A stretch of 64,000 nucleotides of DNA from DAONFI01 sp035403485 (GTDB taxonomy: Bacteria; Planctomycetota; Phycisphaerae; SM23-33). The DNA lies in NCBI GenBank assembly GCA_964536835.1, contig CAZIAZ010000002.1, positions 1 through 64,000 on the forward strand, given 5' to 3'. The position numbers and the translations under genes were made by a program. Shown one piece after another: positions 33,867 to 42,028 of this stretch. The notes beneath the pieces are model-generated. The model saw nothing but the letters and a program-made list of their open reading frames with translations. It ran no database searches and was not told the DNA's origin. Each line of letters starts with the position of its first letter. Within the stretch, counting starts at the first letter, position 1.

Positions 33867-35209
33867 GCCGCAGCCCTCCTGCGATTAAGCAATTTTAGCA
33901 CGCACCAGCCGGTCACTCCAGCCCCGAGCAATACGAATCCGCTCCACACCCAGAAGATTCCGCAATTACGGCGGGCGAAAATTTTCACACTCATACCATC
34001 GATGTCATAATCGGAAATCGTGAAATCATACCCGCCATAGCCGGCTGGCCTGTTTATGCCGATTCGCACAAATTTTTCGTCATCAAAAACGCATTCGGCA
34101 AAAACCTGTTTCTCCGGCTGTTCAAGGCGGAAAAGCAACCCTGCCCTGCCGTCGGAAATCCATTGCTGTTCAGTTTCATACAACGGCAACAGCGAAAATC
34201 TTACCTGCCTGTCATTTTCGACGGCAGCCGTCACGCCGGTCATGACCGTGCCGTCCCTGCGAAGCCGTAAAATCACAGCAAACGGACTTGCCCTTCCACC
34301 ACGATTCACACCAACCGGCAGATACATCAACATCCTGCCATCCTGCCCGAATACGTTCAGCCGTACCGTTTCTCCAGGCGAAAAAACATAATGTTTCCGG
34401 CCATTCGCATCAACCAGACTCACTGCGCGATTCACTCTGCCGTCGTCGGAATCAATCGCCATAATCTGTTCGTTCGAATTTATATCGAATCTGAGATTAT
34501 CATAAAATTTTTCAATCGTCGCCGACAGATGCGTGAACATGTTTGAAACAATATCTATTTGCCGATTCTTTACCAGCGGTTCGTATTCCCAGCCGGCATT
34601 GTTCGGCCAGATTAACTGCGGAAGCGTAAAACTGTCCGGAAGAATCCAGTCGAATTTTTCGCACATGATTTTTCGGCCAGGTATTACAAAACCCTTCATC
34701 GCAACAGGCAGATTATCAACATTCCGAACCGGAGTCAGCCGGACTTCTCCTTTATCAGAACACGTTTCAAGGTATATTTTCCAGGCAAGCATGGAGTGCG
34801 CGACAGGATAATACTCCACGCGAATGTTGCGCAATTTCATGACGATATCGCCCAGTTTAGCCGTCTGTCCCTCGCGAAGTTCCGTCCATGCCCGCGCCGG
34901 CGCAAGGCCTCGCCAGCCGCATACCCGTTCACTGCCGAGAAGCCCCCCGATAATGATTGCTGCACAGCCCAGGTGTACCGCCGCAATGAATAATTTTCGA
35001 CGAATCAGATTGCCGGCCGCGACAAACAGAAACATAAATCCCAAGATACACCAGCACACGCCGGCGAAAGAAGAATTGAAAATCTCCGCCGCCCTGTCCG
35101 CCCCCATGAATGCACCATATATGCAGACACCCGACAGCAGCAGCAATATTGCGGCAGCTGAAAACGACCCCAAACTTTTTTGGCGGAAAAATCTCATTCG
35201 TCCATCCAT
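33863..35209 (-). CDS. resB: Cytochrome c biogenesis protein ResB
   Basis: This 448-residue membrane protein has three N-terminal helices (about 15-105), a large periplasmic domain (about 110-415) and a last C-terminal helix (about 417-437). The domain order and the adjacent ccsA identify it as the ResB/Ccs1 partner of system II. The motif after helix 3 (RVCGWRGLAPARAW) is diverged, so the call rests partly on context. The ATG is MDGRMRFF or, 12 bases later, MRFFRQK. A perfect hairpin lies directly upstream. Confidence 0.8.
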   Translation of the reverse strand: MDGRMRFFRQKSLGSFSAAAILLLLSGVCIYGAFMGADRAAEIFNSSFAGVCWCILGFMFLFVAAGNLIRRKLFIAAVHLGCAAIIIGGLLGSERVCGWRGLAPARAWTELREGQTAKLGDIVMKLRNIRVEYYPVAHSMLAWKIYLETCSDKGEVRLTPVRNVDNLPVAMKGFVIPGRKIMCEKFDWILPDSFTLPQLIWPNNAGWEYEPLVKNRQIDIVSNMFTHLSATIEKFYDNLRFDINSNEQIMAIDSDDGRVNRAVSLVDANGRKHYVFSPGETVRLNVFGQDGRMLMYLPVGVNRGGRASPFAVILRLRRDGTVMTGVTAAVENDRQVRFSLLPLYETEQQWISDGRAGLLFRLEQPEKQVFAECVFDDEKFVRIGINRPAGYGGYDFTISDYDIDGMSVKIFARRNCGIFWVWSGFVLLGAGVTGWCVLKLLNRRRAAA

Positions 35210-35211
35210 GA

Positions 35212-35241
35212 CAAAGCCCAGCCATTGCTGACTGGGCTTTG
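35212..35241. terminator. Hairpin between the OmpA-like gene and resB
   Basis: CAAAGCCCAG (35212-35221) and CTGGGCTTTG (35232-35241) are perfect 10-bp arms around a 10-base loop. T-runs after it are weak on both strands. It most likely ends minus-strand transcripts of the OmpA-like gene; it lies 2 bases before the resB ATG, so it could also affect resB translation. Confidence 0.5.
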
Positions 35242-35290
35242 AGTGTTATTGGCCATTTGATTTTTTAATTTTAAGCGATTTTGAGGAAAA

Positions 35291-36097
35291 TCACTTTGCG
35301 AATTCCGTCAAAAACGTTCCCTGCGGAACTATCCAGAGTTCGACGCGTCTGTTGAGGACGTTGCCGCGGTGGCCAGCCTTATTAGGTGCAATCGGATGAT
35401 ATTCGCCAAAACCCATTACACACATGCGTGAAGGTGCAATGCCGGCTTTGACCATAGCCTTTTCAACGCCGACCGCGCGGTGCACGGACAGATACCAGTT
35501 GTCAGGATGACGACGACGAGTACCCTCTTTGGCGATGGGCATATCATCGGTATGGCCGGCGATATAGATGCAGAAACTCTTGGCCTGCGGAGAATCAAGA
35601 ATCCGGCCGAGTTTGTTCAGAGCCTCTGAAGCCTTCGGGTTCACCGTAGTGCTGCCCGGATCAAACGTCAGATCACTCTTGAGCTTGACCATGCCGTTTT
35701 GGGAATCGAACGTCACAATATCAGGATTGGCCGCCGCAAATTCCTTCAACGCCATATCAAGGCCAGTCGGCAGTTTGCCTACTTCAAACTTGCGGTTTTT
35801 GAGTTTTTCGATAAGCGCTTCCTGGTCTCTCAGCCTGGCAATAAGTTCTTCCTTGCCCTGGTCGAGCGACGCCAGCATGGCGTTTTTATCATCCAGAGCC
35901 TTTTTGGACTCGGCGAGTTCTTCTCGCAATTGGTCGCGTTCTATTTCCGCCTGATTCAGGTCCTGTTCCTGTTTTTCAAGACGGGCGCTAAGCGTACGGT
36001 TTTCAGCTTCCAGCTGTTTTATCCTATCGCAGCCCATAAACATGCCGGCAGCGACAACACATGTCCCAATAATCAATAAATTTTTCGTGGCATTCAT
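35291..36097 (-). CDS. OmpA/MotB C-terminal domain lipoprotein with coiled-coil
   Basis: This 268-residue envelope protein has a signal with a lipobox-like MFMGC (residues about 19-23), a long coiled-coil (about 27-105, RIKQLEAENRTLSARLEKQE) and a C-terminal OmpA-like peptidoglycan-binding domain (about 130-260) with YIAGHTDDMP and RRVELWIVP. It should anchor outer envelope or a complex to peptidoglycan. The start at MNATKNLL is set by AAGGGG 9 bases upstream. It follows two envelope genes on the same strand but is separated by a terminator. Confidence 0.87.
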   Translation of the reverse strand: MNATKNLLIIGTCVVAAGMFMGCDRIKQLEAENRTLSARLEKQEQDLNQAEIERDQLREELAESKKALDDKNAMLASLDQGKEELIARLRDQEALIEKLKNRKFEVGKLPTGLDMALKEFAAANPDIVTFDSQNGMVKLKSDLTFDPGSTTVNPKASEALNKLGRILDSPQAKSFCIYIAGHTDDMPIAKEGTRRRHPDNWYLSVHRAVGVEKAMVKAGIAPSRMCVMGFGEYHPIAPNKAGHRGNVLNRRVELWIVPQGTFLTEFAK

Positions 36098-36140
36098 AAT
36101 AAAGCCCCTTTCGTTTTTCTGATTTTTTAACAATTTTTTT

Positions 36141-36167
36141 AAAAAATACCGGCTATCTATCAAGCCG
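36141..36167 (-). terminator. Terminator after the HTH/membrane protein gene
   Basis: On the minus strand CGGCT-TGATAGAT-AGCCG (36150-36167) is followed by GTATTTTTT. The position, directly downstream of the gene ending at 36189, fits a rho-independent terminator. Confidence 0.7.
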
Positions 36168-36188
36168 ATATGATAGTTTGAAAACATT

Positions 36189-37025
36189 TTATTTGGTCTG
36201 GAAGGCTTTGCCGACTATCATGCCTGCGCCGCCGGCTATCACGGAGAACACTACGACTATTGCTAGTACCATGCCCATGTTCGCCTGCATTGCCGAGAGA
36301 TATCCCGGCACGCTATCGCCGGTCATCGCCGCCAGCCCAGCCATAAGGCCCATGAAACCAGCCAGACACGCACCTACCAGCAAGCCGGTAAAAACGCCGC
36401 TGGTCGGGTCTATTTCTTCCACAAATGTCGGCGGTTCGTAGCTGATGGCCGGCGAAGCAATGGTGCTCATGGACGTATCAACGTCGCCGGACTCCACCAG
36501 GCCACTGCCCAAACCGCTGCCCAGCCCGCTGCCGCTCATGCCTTCCACATCCAGATTGTCAAGCAGGTCAAGGTCCGCACCGAGCGATGTGTCGTCGCTC
36601 TCGCGCGTGAGATCAAGCAGGCCACTGCCGCTTCCTACGCCGCCGAGCGCGACTTCATCGTCAACATTCGGAGCCGGCGCCGTATCCGACAATGTGCCGG
36701 CGTTGTCTATCTGAAGGTCTTCATCATCGAATATGCTGATGCCTTCGGACGTGATAACGGTATCTTCTTTGCCGCCGACGGAGATTTCCGCGGCATCATC
36801 CAGTTCGGAAAGATTTATGGCGTCAGCGTCGGCACTACCGGCAGCAGTAGCGGCAGTACCCAGTGATTCGGCGAGCTTGTCGACATCGCCGGCTTTGAAA
36901 ACGTGTTTGGCTCCGTCCTGATACATCTGCAGCTTAGCCGTATTGACGAACTGTTCCATCAGTCCGCCGCTGTTTACGCCCAGCTTCTGACAGGTTTCCT
37001 CTTCGGAGTAATACATCTTGGCCAT
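36189..37025 (-). CDS. Membrane protein with N-terminal MerR/excisionase-like helix-turn-helix
   Basis: This 278-residue protein has three parts. Residues 1-60 (MAKMYYSEEETCQKLGVNSG, then FKAGDVDKLAESL) resemble the winged helix of excisionase/MerR-type domains. Residues about 60-190 are acidic, Asp/Gly/Ser-rich and probably disordered, with GSGLGSGLGSGL. Residues about 205-275 contain two membrane helices. I do not know the family. AGGAG 6 bases upstream sets the start at MAKMYY. The gene follows the 140-residue protein after 26 bases, so they form an operon. Confidence 0.68.
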   Translation of the reverse strand: MAKMYYSEEETCQKLGVNSGGLMEQFVNTAKLQMYQDGAKHVFKAGDVDKLAESLGTAATAAGSADADAINLSELDDAAEISVGGKEDTVITSEGISIFDDEDLQIDNAGTLSDTAPAPNVDDEVALGGVGSGSGLLDLTRESDDTSLGADLDLLDNLDVEGMSGSGLGSGLGSGLVESGDVDTSMSTIASPAISYEPPTFVEEIDPTSGVFTGLLVGACLAGFMGLMAGLAAMTGDSVPGYLSAMQANMGMVLAIVVVFSVIAGGAGMIVGKAFQTK

Positions 37026-37051
37026 TTCTGACTCCTGGGGTTGCGTCCGGT

Positions 37052-37474
37052 TCACTTCTCGACATTGTCAGCCGGCATTGCAAGCCTGTGCTGCCTGCCG
37101 ACCAGATCTCGCACTTCACGCGGTGTAGGGTCGGACGTGTTGAACTCATCGAGATTCACATCGAAGCGATACGTCCTGGCCGACATCAGCCGCAATTTCC
37201 GATCACCCGGACTATACTGATATACACAAATCGTCTGATTTTCATAATCGACAAGGTACAATCCGTAAGTGTTCGAGGATATCTGGCCGGCAACTATGTA
37301 TACGCCGTTATTGCCGGCGCCAACTGCTGGCGTCTGAGCCACTGCATTATCCATCGACACAAACAAACCCGTCAGAAGCGCTCCCGCCGCCATAAACAGA
37401 ACAGCGAGAACTCCCAGACGCAAAATACCCATCTGTCGAATCTGTAAACCCATAGCGGGCAATTCTCTATCCAA
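37052..37474 (-). CDS. Conserved single-pass membrane or secreted protein (140 aa)
   Basis: This small protein has an N-terminal hydrophobic helix (residues about 17-40, LGVLAVLFMAAGALLTGLFV) followed by an extracytoplasmic domain with YIVAGQISSNTYGLYLVDY and ICVYQYSPGDRKLRLMSAR. That pattern of short beta strands around a Tyr-rich core is one I associate with uncharacterised planctomycete proteins. No function can be given. It is probably co-transcribed with the downstream HTH/membrane protein. Confidence 0.65.
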   Translation of the reverse strand: MDRELPAMGLQIRQMGILRLGVLAVLFMAAGALLTGLFVSMDNAVAQTPAVGAGNNGVYIVAGQISSNTYGLYLVDYENQTICVYQYSPGDRKLRLMSARTYRFDVNLDEFNTSDPTPREVRDLVGRQHRLAMPADNVEK

Positions 37475-37515
37475 ATTTTATCATTTCAGGCCTATTGACA
37501 CATTTGTCGCAATTT

Positions 37516-37552
37516 ATTATCCGCTGATTATAGTGACGGGAAGTCGGATAAT
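37516..37552. promoter_or_regulatory. Inverted repeat upstream of the 140-aa protein gene
   Basis: ATTATCCG (37516-37523) and CGGATAAT (37545-37552) are perfect 8-base arms 21 bases apart, about 40-80 bases upstream of the minus-strand start at 37474. It could be a paired operator or an RNA stem; nothing decides between these. Confidence 0.35.
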
Positions 37553-37627
37553 GCAAGATTTTTTTCGATGCATTGACATGCTTTGGCGAAAAAAGATACC
37601 ATCTGACGGCCTGTCCGCCATATAGAT

Positions 37628-38545
37628 TTATTTTTCCCTTTTCGGCTGTTTATTGCCGGTCAGCCGGTCAAGCTGTTCGGCAAACCACTTATCGCCCATG
37701 GCGATTATGCTCAGGTGCGAGGCAATACCGACGGTTTTAAGCTCCTTTTTGCCGCCAGCCGCCTCGTAAACCGCCTTTCCCTGTTCATAAGGCACTATGG
37801 CGTCCAATCTTCCGTGTATGACAAGCAGGGGACATCTGATTTTTCTGGCGGCGGCGATTACATCCGCGTCGTCAGGCTGAAAACCGGCGATTTCACCCGC
37901 ACGAGCCCAAGCCGCCGCAAACTGCTCATCGGAAATATAGCCGGAATGATGGTGGAGGACTGTTCTGGCGTCGGAGTAGGGTGCGATGGCAACGACGGCT
38001 TTACAGCGGGAATCGTCAGCGGCATAGAGTATGGCGGTGGCTGCGCCCATTGAAAAACCCATCGCGTAAAGCGGCTGGTTAATTACGTGTTCATTCAGAA
38101 GATAGTCGGCTATCGCCAGTACGTCCCGCCGTTCCACCGCACCAAACGTGACATATTTGCCGCCGCTTCTGCCGTGCGCTCGCATATCGTTCAGAACTAC
38201 GTCATAACCATCACCGGCGAGCGTTTCACCAAGGCTGAGCATATTGCGCTTGGAATCTTCAAACCCGTGCAGAAGCATGACCGTACCCTTGGTCTTTTCA
38301 TATTCGCGTTTTTTGCTGAAAATCACCCACACGTCAAGATTTATGCCATCGGCGGCTTTTATTACGTAATGTTTATCTATCGTGCCGAGCTTAATCATGG
38401 AGTCGACATCATGCGTCATCGCCTCAAGTCGCCCCATCGACGTATCCTGCTCCAGAATTCGCCGTGCATTATCTTCCGTCGAACAGCCGCCGCACGCGCA
38501 GCCTGCGATAACTGTCATCAAAATGAATCGCAAAAAATTTCTCAT
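37628..38545 (-). CDS. Alpha/beta-hydrolase fold lipoprotein (catalytic residues intact)
   Basis: This 305-residue protein has a lipoprotein signal (ILMTVIAGCACGGCSTED) and an alpha/beta-hydrolase domain. The oxyanion motif is LLHGFEDSK near residue 92, the nucleophile elbow GFSMGAA near 163, the Asp is in HGRLDAIVP near 240 and the His in GIASHLS near 272. It is probably an esterase or peptidase on the outside of a membrane. The next gene upstream (38619-39599) is a paralogue that lacks the Ser and His. Confidence 0.82.
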   Translation of the reverse strand: MRNFLRFILMTVIAGCACGGCSTEDNARRILEQDTSMGRLEAMTHDVDSMIKLGTIDKHYVIKAADGINLDVWVIFSKKREYEKTKGTVMLLHGFEDSKRNMLSLGETLAGDGYDVVLNDMRAHGRSGGKYVTFGAVERRDVLAIADYLLNEHVINQPLYAMGFSMGAATAILYAADDSRCKAVVAIAPYSDARTVLHHHSGYISDEQFAAAWARAGEIAGFQPDDADVIAAARKIRCPLLVIHGRLDAIVPYEQGKAVYEAAGGKKELKTVGIASHLSIIAMGDKWFAEQLDRLTGNKQPKREK

Positions 38546-38570
38546 TATTCCTTCCCCGATTCATATGAAA

Positions 38571-38594
38571 CGGGCCTGTCAAATGACAGGCCCG
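38571..38594. terminator. Terminator-like hairpin between the two hydrolase paralogues
   Basis: CGGGCCTGTC (38571-38580) and GACAGGCCCG (38585-38594) are perfect 10-bp arms around AAAT. On the minus strand TTTCAT follows, a weak T-tract. It probably ends transcripts of the 38619-39599 gene. Confidence 0.6.
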
Positions 38595-38618
38595 AAAATC
38601 AGCTATCAGCAGCAGCCG

Positions 38619-39599
38619 TTATTTTACTTCTACAGCCTGCTTTTTTGCCGGAGTTTTTTTTACAGCCTTGGCTGCCTTGTTTTTCGCGGAAACTTTTTTC
38701 TTGCCGACCTGGTCTTTAGCAACTTTTTCAACCTGCCTGGCTAGCCAGCCGTCGTAATCCATGCCAATGATAATCTGTTCAGGCGATCCGGCGAGAACGA
38801 CTTTCAATTCTTTTGGTTTGTTGGCTACAGCGAAGATTGCTTCGCTGTCTGAAACCGGCACTATCAAATCAGCCGTTCCGTGTATCAGGTACAGCGGGCA
38901 TGTGAGATGTCTTGCGGATTCGAGCGCCGATGTGCCGCGCGGGTCGAAACCGGCGTCTTCTTTGGCATTTTCAAGAGCCTTGTTGAGGTCTTCGGGGCTG
39001 GCGAACAGGCCGAGGTCGCGTTTGAACTTGGTAACGGTGTCCTGCCATGGGCCAATCGCAACCACGCCTTTTACTCGCGGGTCGATTTCAGCATAAAGTA
39101 TGCCTGTAACCGCGCCATAGTTCACGCCGAAGACATAGAACGGCTGGGCGATTTTGCCCTCGGCGGAGAGCTTGTCCATTATAGCCTTGACGTCGTCTTT
39201 CTCCTTGGCGCCGCAGGTAATGTATTTGCCGCCGCTGTCGCCGTGATGACGGAGGTCGACAAGAACAACATCATAGCCGTCGGCGGCAAGTTTTTTGCCC
39301 ATGCCCATGTAGTTGGCCTTGCTCTCGTAAAGGCCGTGAAGAATGACCGCCGTGCCTTTCGATTTGCCGTGTGCGTCTATGGACCAGTAAGCTATTTTAA
39401 CGCCATCGGCTGAGGTAATTTCACCGGCTGCTTCGAGTTTTTTCTGAGCCACCAGCTTGTCGCCATCGCCAGCAAGTTCCATAACTATATTATTCTGTGA
39501 AGAAGTGGTGACCTGCAAATTGCGATTTTCATTCTCGTCGCATCCTGCCAACACCCATGCCGCCGCCACCGTAACTATAATCAACGCCTTCGCTTTCAT
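38619..39599 (-). CDS. Alpha/beta-hydrolase-like lipoprotein lacking catalytic Ser and His
   Basis: This 326-residue paralogue of the neighbouring hydrolase has signal and lipobox VAAAWVLAGCDENEN. The oxyanion motif ILHGLYESK and the Asp (HGTADLIVP) are kept, but the nucleophile elbow reads GVNYGAV (Asn for Ser) and the His region reads AGSPEQI. It is probably not an active esterase. The C-terminus (about residues 300-326) is a Lys/Ala-rich tail, QVGKKKVSAKNKAAKAVKK, of histone H1-like composition. AAGGAG sets the start at MKAKAL. Confidence 0.8.
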   Translation of the reverse strand: MKAKALIIVTVAAAWVLAGCDENENRNLQVTTSSQNNIVMELAGDGDKLVAQKKLEAAGEITSADGVKIAYWSIDAHGKSKGTAVILHGLYESKANYMGMGKKLAADGYDVVLVDLRHHGDSGGKYITCGAKEKDDVKAIMDKLSAEGKIAQPFYVFGVNYGAVTGILYAEIDPRVKGVVAIGPWQDTVTKFKRDLGLFASPEDLNKALENAKEDAGFDPRGTSALESARHLTCPLYLIHGTADLIVPVSDSEAIFAVANKPKELKVVLAGSPEQIIIGMDYDGWLARQVEKVAKDQVGKKKVSAKNKAAKAVKKTPAKKQAVEVK

Positions 39600-39762
39600 G
39601 TTGCAGTCTCCTTGAAAGAAGTCCCTTATGCACATGCAATACGCTGATATTGTGTCACTCCTCAGCCCAAAATGCAAGTGTCTGATACAAAAAACGATGG
39701 CAAAACCGTATACTGTCGCGATACGGCGTCTATCGTTGCGACGTACAAGCAGACGAACGATT

Positions 39763-41013
39763 TTACAGTTTGTCGTTTGGCAGCGGGAATCGTTTACAAA
39801 GGTCGTGTATTTTCGCGGCGGTTCTGTTTATGACGGCAGTATCGCCGTTCGACATCAGTACCGTATCCATGAGGTCAGCCAATACGTTTATTTCATCCTT
39901 GCCCAAGCCGCGAGTTGTGATTGCCGGCGTGCCGATACGAAGACCTGACGTCTTGATAGGCGGCCGCGGGTCGTTGGGAATGGCATTTTTGTTGCAGACT
40001 ATCTGTGCCGCGTTCAGCCAGTTGGCTGCATCATGGCCGGTAACGTCGGGCAGCTTGCTCCGCAAATCCACCAGGAACAGGTGATTATCCGTGCCGCCGG
40101 AAACTATCCGCCAGCCTTTTTCGTGCATTACGCCTGCAAAATATCGGGCATTTTTAATTACATTTGCGATATATTCGTGAAAAGACGGCTGAAGCGCTTC
40201 GTGGAACGACACCGCTTTTGCGGCGATGGCGTGCATGAGCGGGCCGCCCTGAATGCCGGGGAAAATTGCCGTATCAATCTTTTTAGCCCACTGCTGCCTG
40301 CACAGAATCAGGCCGCCACGAGGGCCGCGAAGAGTTTTGTGATTCGTAGTCGTTATGAAATCAGCGTGCGGGAACGGATGAGGATGCTGGCCGGTCACGA
40401 CAAGGCCGGCGATGTGAGCCACATCGCACATCAGCAGACAGCCGACTTCCCTGGCGATTTCGCCGAAAGCCGCAAAATCTATCTGCCGCGGATACGCACT
40501 TGCGCCGGCGACGATGATAGCCGGCTTTTCCGTCTTCGCCTGCTGCCGGATTTTATCCATGTCCAGCCGCTCACTATCGCTCTCCACGCCGTAAAATACC
40601 GTCTTATACATCTTGCCGGACAGATTTATCGGCAGGCCGTGCGAAAGATGGCCGCCGTGAGCCAGGTTCATGCCCATGATTTTATCGCCCGGGTTGATGG
40701 CAGCCAGGTAGACCGCCAGGTTTGCGTTTGTGCCGCTGTGCGGCTGAACGTTGGCGTGTTCGGCGTTGAAAAGTTTTTTGGCGCGGGTGATGGCGAGGGC
40801 TTCTACTTCGTCGACGGCTTCACAGCCGCAGTACCAGCGCTTTTCAGGATAACCTTCGGCGTATTTGTCGGTAAGAACCGACCCCAACGCCTGAAGTACG
40901 GGTATGGAAACGTGATTTTCCGACGCTATCAGTTCAATCGTATTGCGCTGACGGTCGTGTTCCTTTTCTATCAATGCCTTTATTTCAGGGTCTTCCTGTG
41001 CCAGTCTGTCCAT
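39763..41013 (-). CDS. glyA: Serine hydroxymethyltransferase
   Basis: GlyA interconverts serine and glycine with tetrahydrofolate and is PLP-dependent. The 416-residue protein has family blocks LIASENHVS, YAEGYPEKRWYCGCE, MCDVAHIAGLVV and the PLP-lysine motif TTTNHKTLRGPRGG. Length matches E. coli (417). It is a single gene with its own upstream region; a hairpin element variant lies on the far side of that region, before the next plus-strand gene. Confidence 0.96.
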   Translation of the reverse strand: MDRLAQEDPEIKALIEKEHDRQRNTIELIASENHVSIPVLQALGSVLTDKYAEGYPEKRWYCGCEAVDEVEALAITRAKKLFNAEHANVQPHSGTNANLAVYLAAINPGDKIMGMNLAHGGHLSHGLPINLSGKMYKTVFYGVESDSERLDMDKIRQQAKTEKPAIIVAGASAYPRQIDFAAFGEIAREVGCLLMCDVAHIAGLVVTGQHPHPFPHADFITTTNHKTLRGPRGGLILCRQQWAKKIDTAIFPGIQGGPLMHAIAAKAVSFHEALQPSFHEYIANVIKNARYFAGVMHEKGWRIVSGGTDNHLFLVDLRSKLPDVTGHDAANWLNAAQIVCNKNAIPNDPRPPIKTSGLRIGTPAITTRGLGKDEINVLADLMDTVLMSNGDTAVINRTAAKIHDLCKRFPLPNDKL

Positions 41014-41172
41014 TTTCAGCCTTTCCTTGCTTCATTAATTCAAAATTGAAGACGCAGAGTTTAACTCTCCACCCAATTTTTCGCAAGCCATTAGGCAGGA
41101 TTTTCTTAATCAACTGATGGAATATTTGCCGAAAATGGTATAATAACTACCCAAATACTTTATCCGAAGGAG

Positions 41173-41287
41173 TTTTACGGTTTTAGCGCAAGCCTGCTGG
41201 GCTGCCGCTAAAGAAAGATTCAGGCGTCAGCCTTTTTACGGGGCTGCAATGTGCCCTTGAAAAACCGTAAAATCATGAAGGACTTCT
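41173..41287 (+). repeat. Variant of the dispersed hairpin element directly before the PTS-like gene
   Basis: TTTTACGGTTTT (41173-41184) and AAAACCGTAAAA (41261-41272) are perfect 12-bp arms about 76 bases apart, enclosing AAGCCTGCTGGGCTG-type inner stems and CAGGCGTCAGCC. The tail ATCATGAAGGAC resembles the right end of the 120-bp element. The inner sequence differs from copies A-C. Its GAAGGA could serve as the ribosome site of the gene at 41294. Confidence 0.55.
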
Positions 41288-41293
41288 CATAAA

Positions 41294-42016
41294 ATGCCGC
41301 ACGAACAGATGAATATAAAACAGCTGGCATCATATCTTTCGATGGATGCGAGAGAATTGCATAAGCTCGCTTCACGCCAGAAGTTACCCTGCCGCAAAAC
41401 CGGCGGCAATTTCATTTTTACCAAATGTGAAATCGACCGGTGGGTCTGGGACACTTTAAATGAATTCAACAGCCGTGAACTTCAGGGCATTGAGCGCGGC
41501 GTCGCCAAACATCACGGCTTCAATGCCGACATACCGATAATCTGCCCGCTGGTACATAAAAACACGATGGTCATGCCACTCAACGTTCACTCGCAGGACG
41601 CCGTCCTGCGCGGCTTGGTGGATTCAGCCGACGCAGCAGGCCTGATTTATGACAGGGAGCATCTTCTTGGCGAATTGAAAGCCAGAGAGCAGCTTTGCAG
41701 CACAGCCATCCTGCCGGGCGTCGCTTTACCGCATCCACGACAGCCTCTGCCATACGATATTGCGGAATCTTTTATAATACCGGGACTTACGCCTGCCGGC
41801 ATACCATTCGGAGCGGAAGACGGCTCACTGAGCAGGCTGTTTTTTCTGATATGCTGCAAGGATGAACGGACGCATCTTCACGTGTTAGCCCGCATAGCAC
41901 GAATCCTCGACAAGCCCGGCATGATTGATATGCTTATGGAGTGCACCTCGCCAAAAGAATTTGGAGAAACTCTCGCCCATCGTGAAATAGAATTGATAGG
42001 CCTGCACGATGAATGA
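41294..42016 (+). CDS. Helix-turn-helix / PTS EIIA (fructose-type) fusion protein
   Basis: This 240-residue cytoplasmic protein has residues 1-50 of excisionase/MerR-type (MNIKQLASYLSMDARELHKL, then FTKCEIDRW), and residues about 90-235 form a PTS EIIA-2 domain with the phospho-accepting His in GVALPHPRQ near 155. The domain resembles the nitrogen-PTS protein PtsN more than sugar-specific EIIA. It would sense phosphoryl flux and may bind DNA directly. The htrA-like gene follows after 12 bases. Confidence 0.82.
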   Translation: MPHEQMNIKQLASYLSMDARELHKLASRQKLPCRKTGGNFIFTKCEIDRWVWDTLNEFNSRELQGIERGVAKHHGFNADIPIICPLVHKNTMVMPLNVHSQDAVLRGLVDSADAAGLIYDREHLLGELKAREQLCSTAILPGVALPHPRQPLPYDIAESFIIPGLTPAGIPFGAEDGSLSRLFFLICCKDERTHLHVLARIARILDKPGMIDMLMECTSPKEFGETLAHREIELIGLHDE

Positions 42017-42028
42017 TAAAATTGTGAC

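Noticed and set aside
40033..41049. 338-codon plus-strand open frame
   Set aside because: It is antisense to glyA, which is unambiguous.
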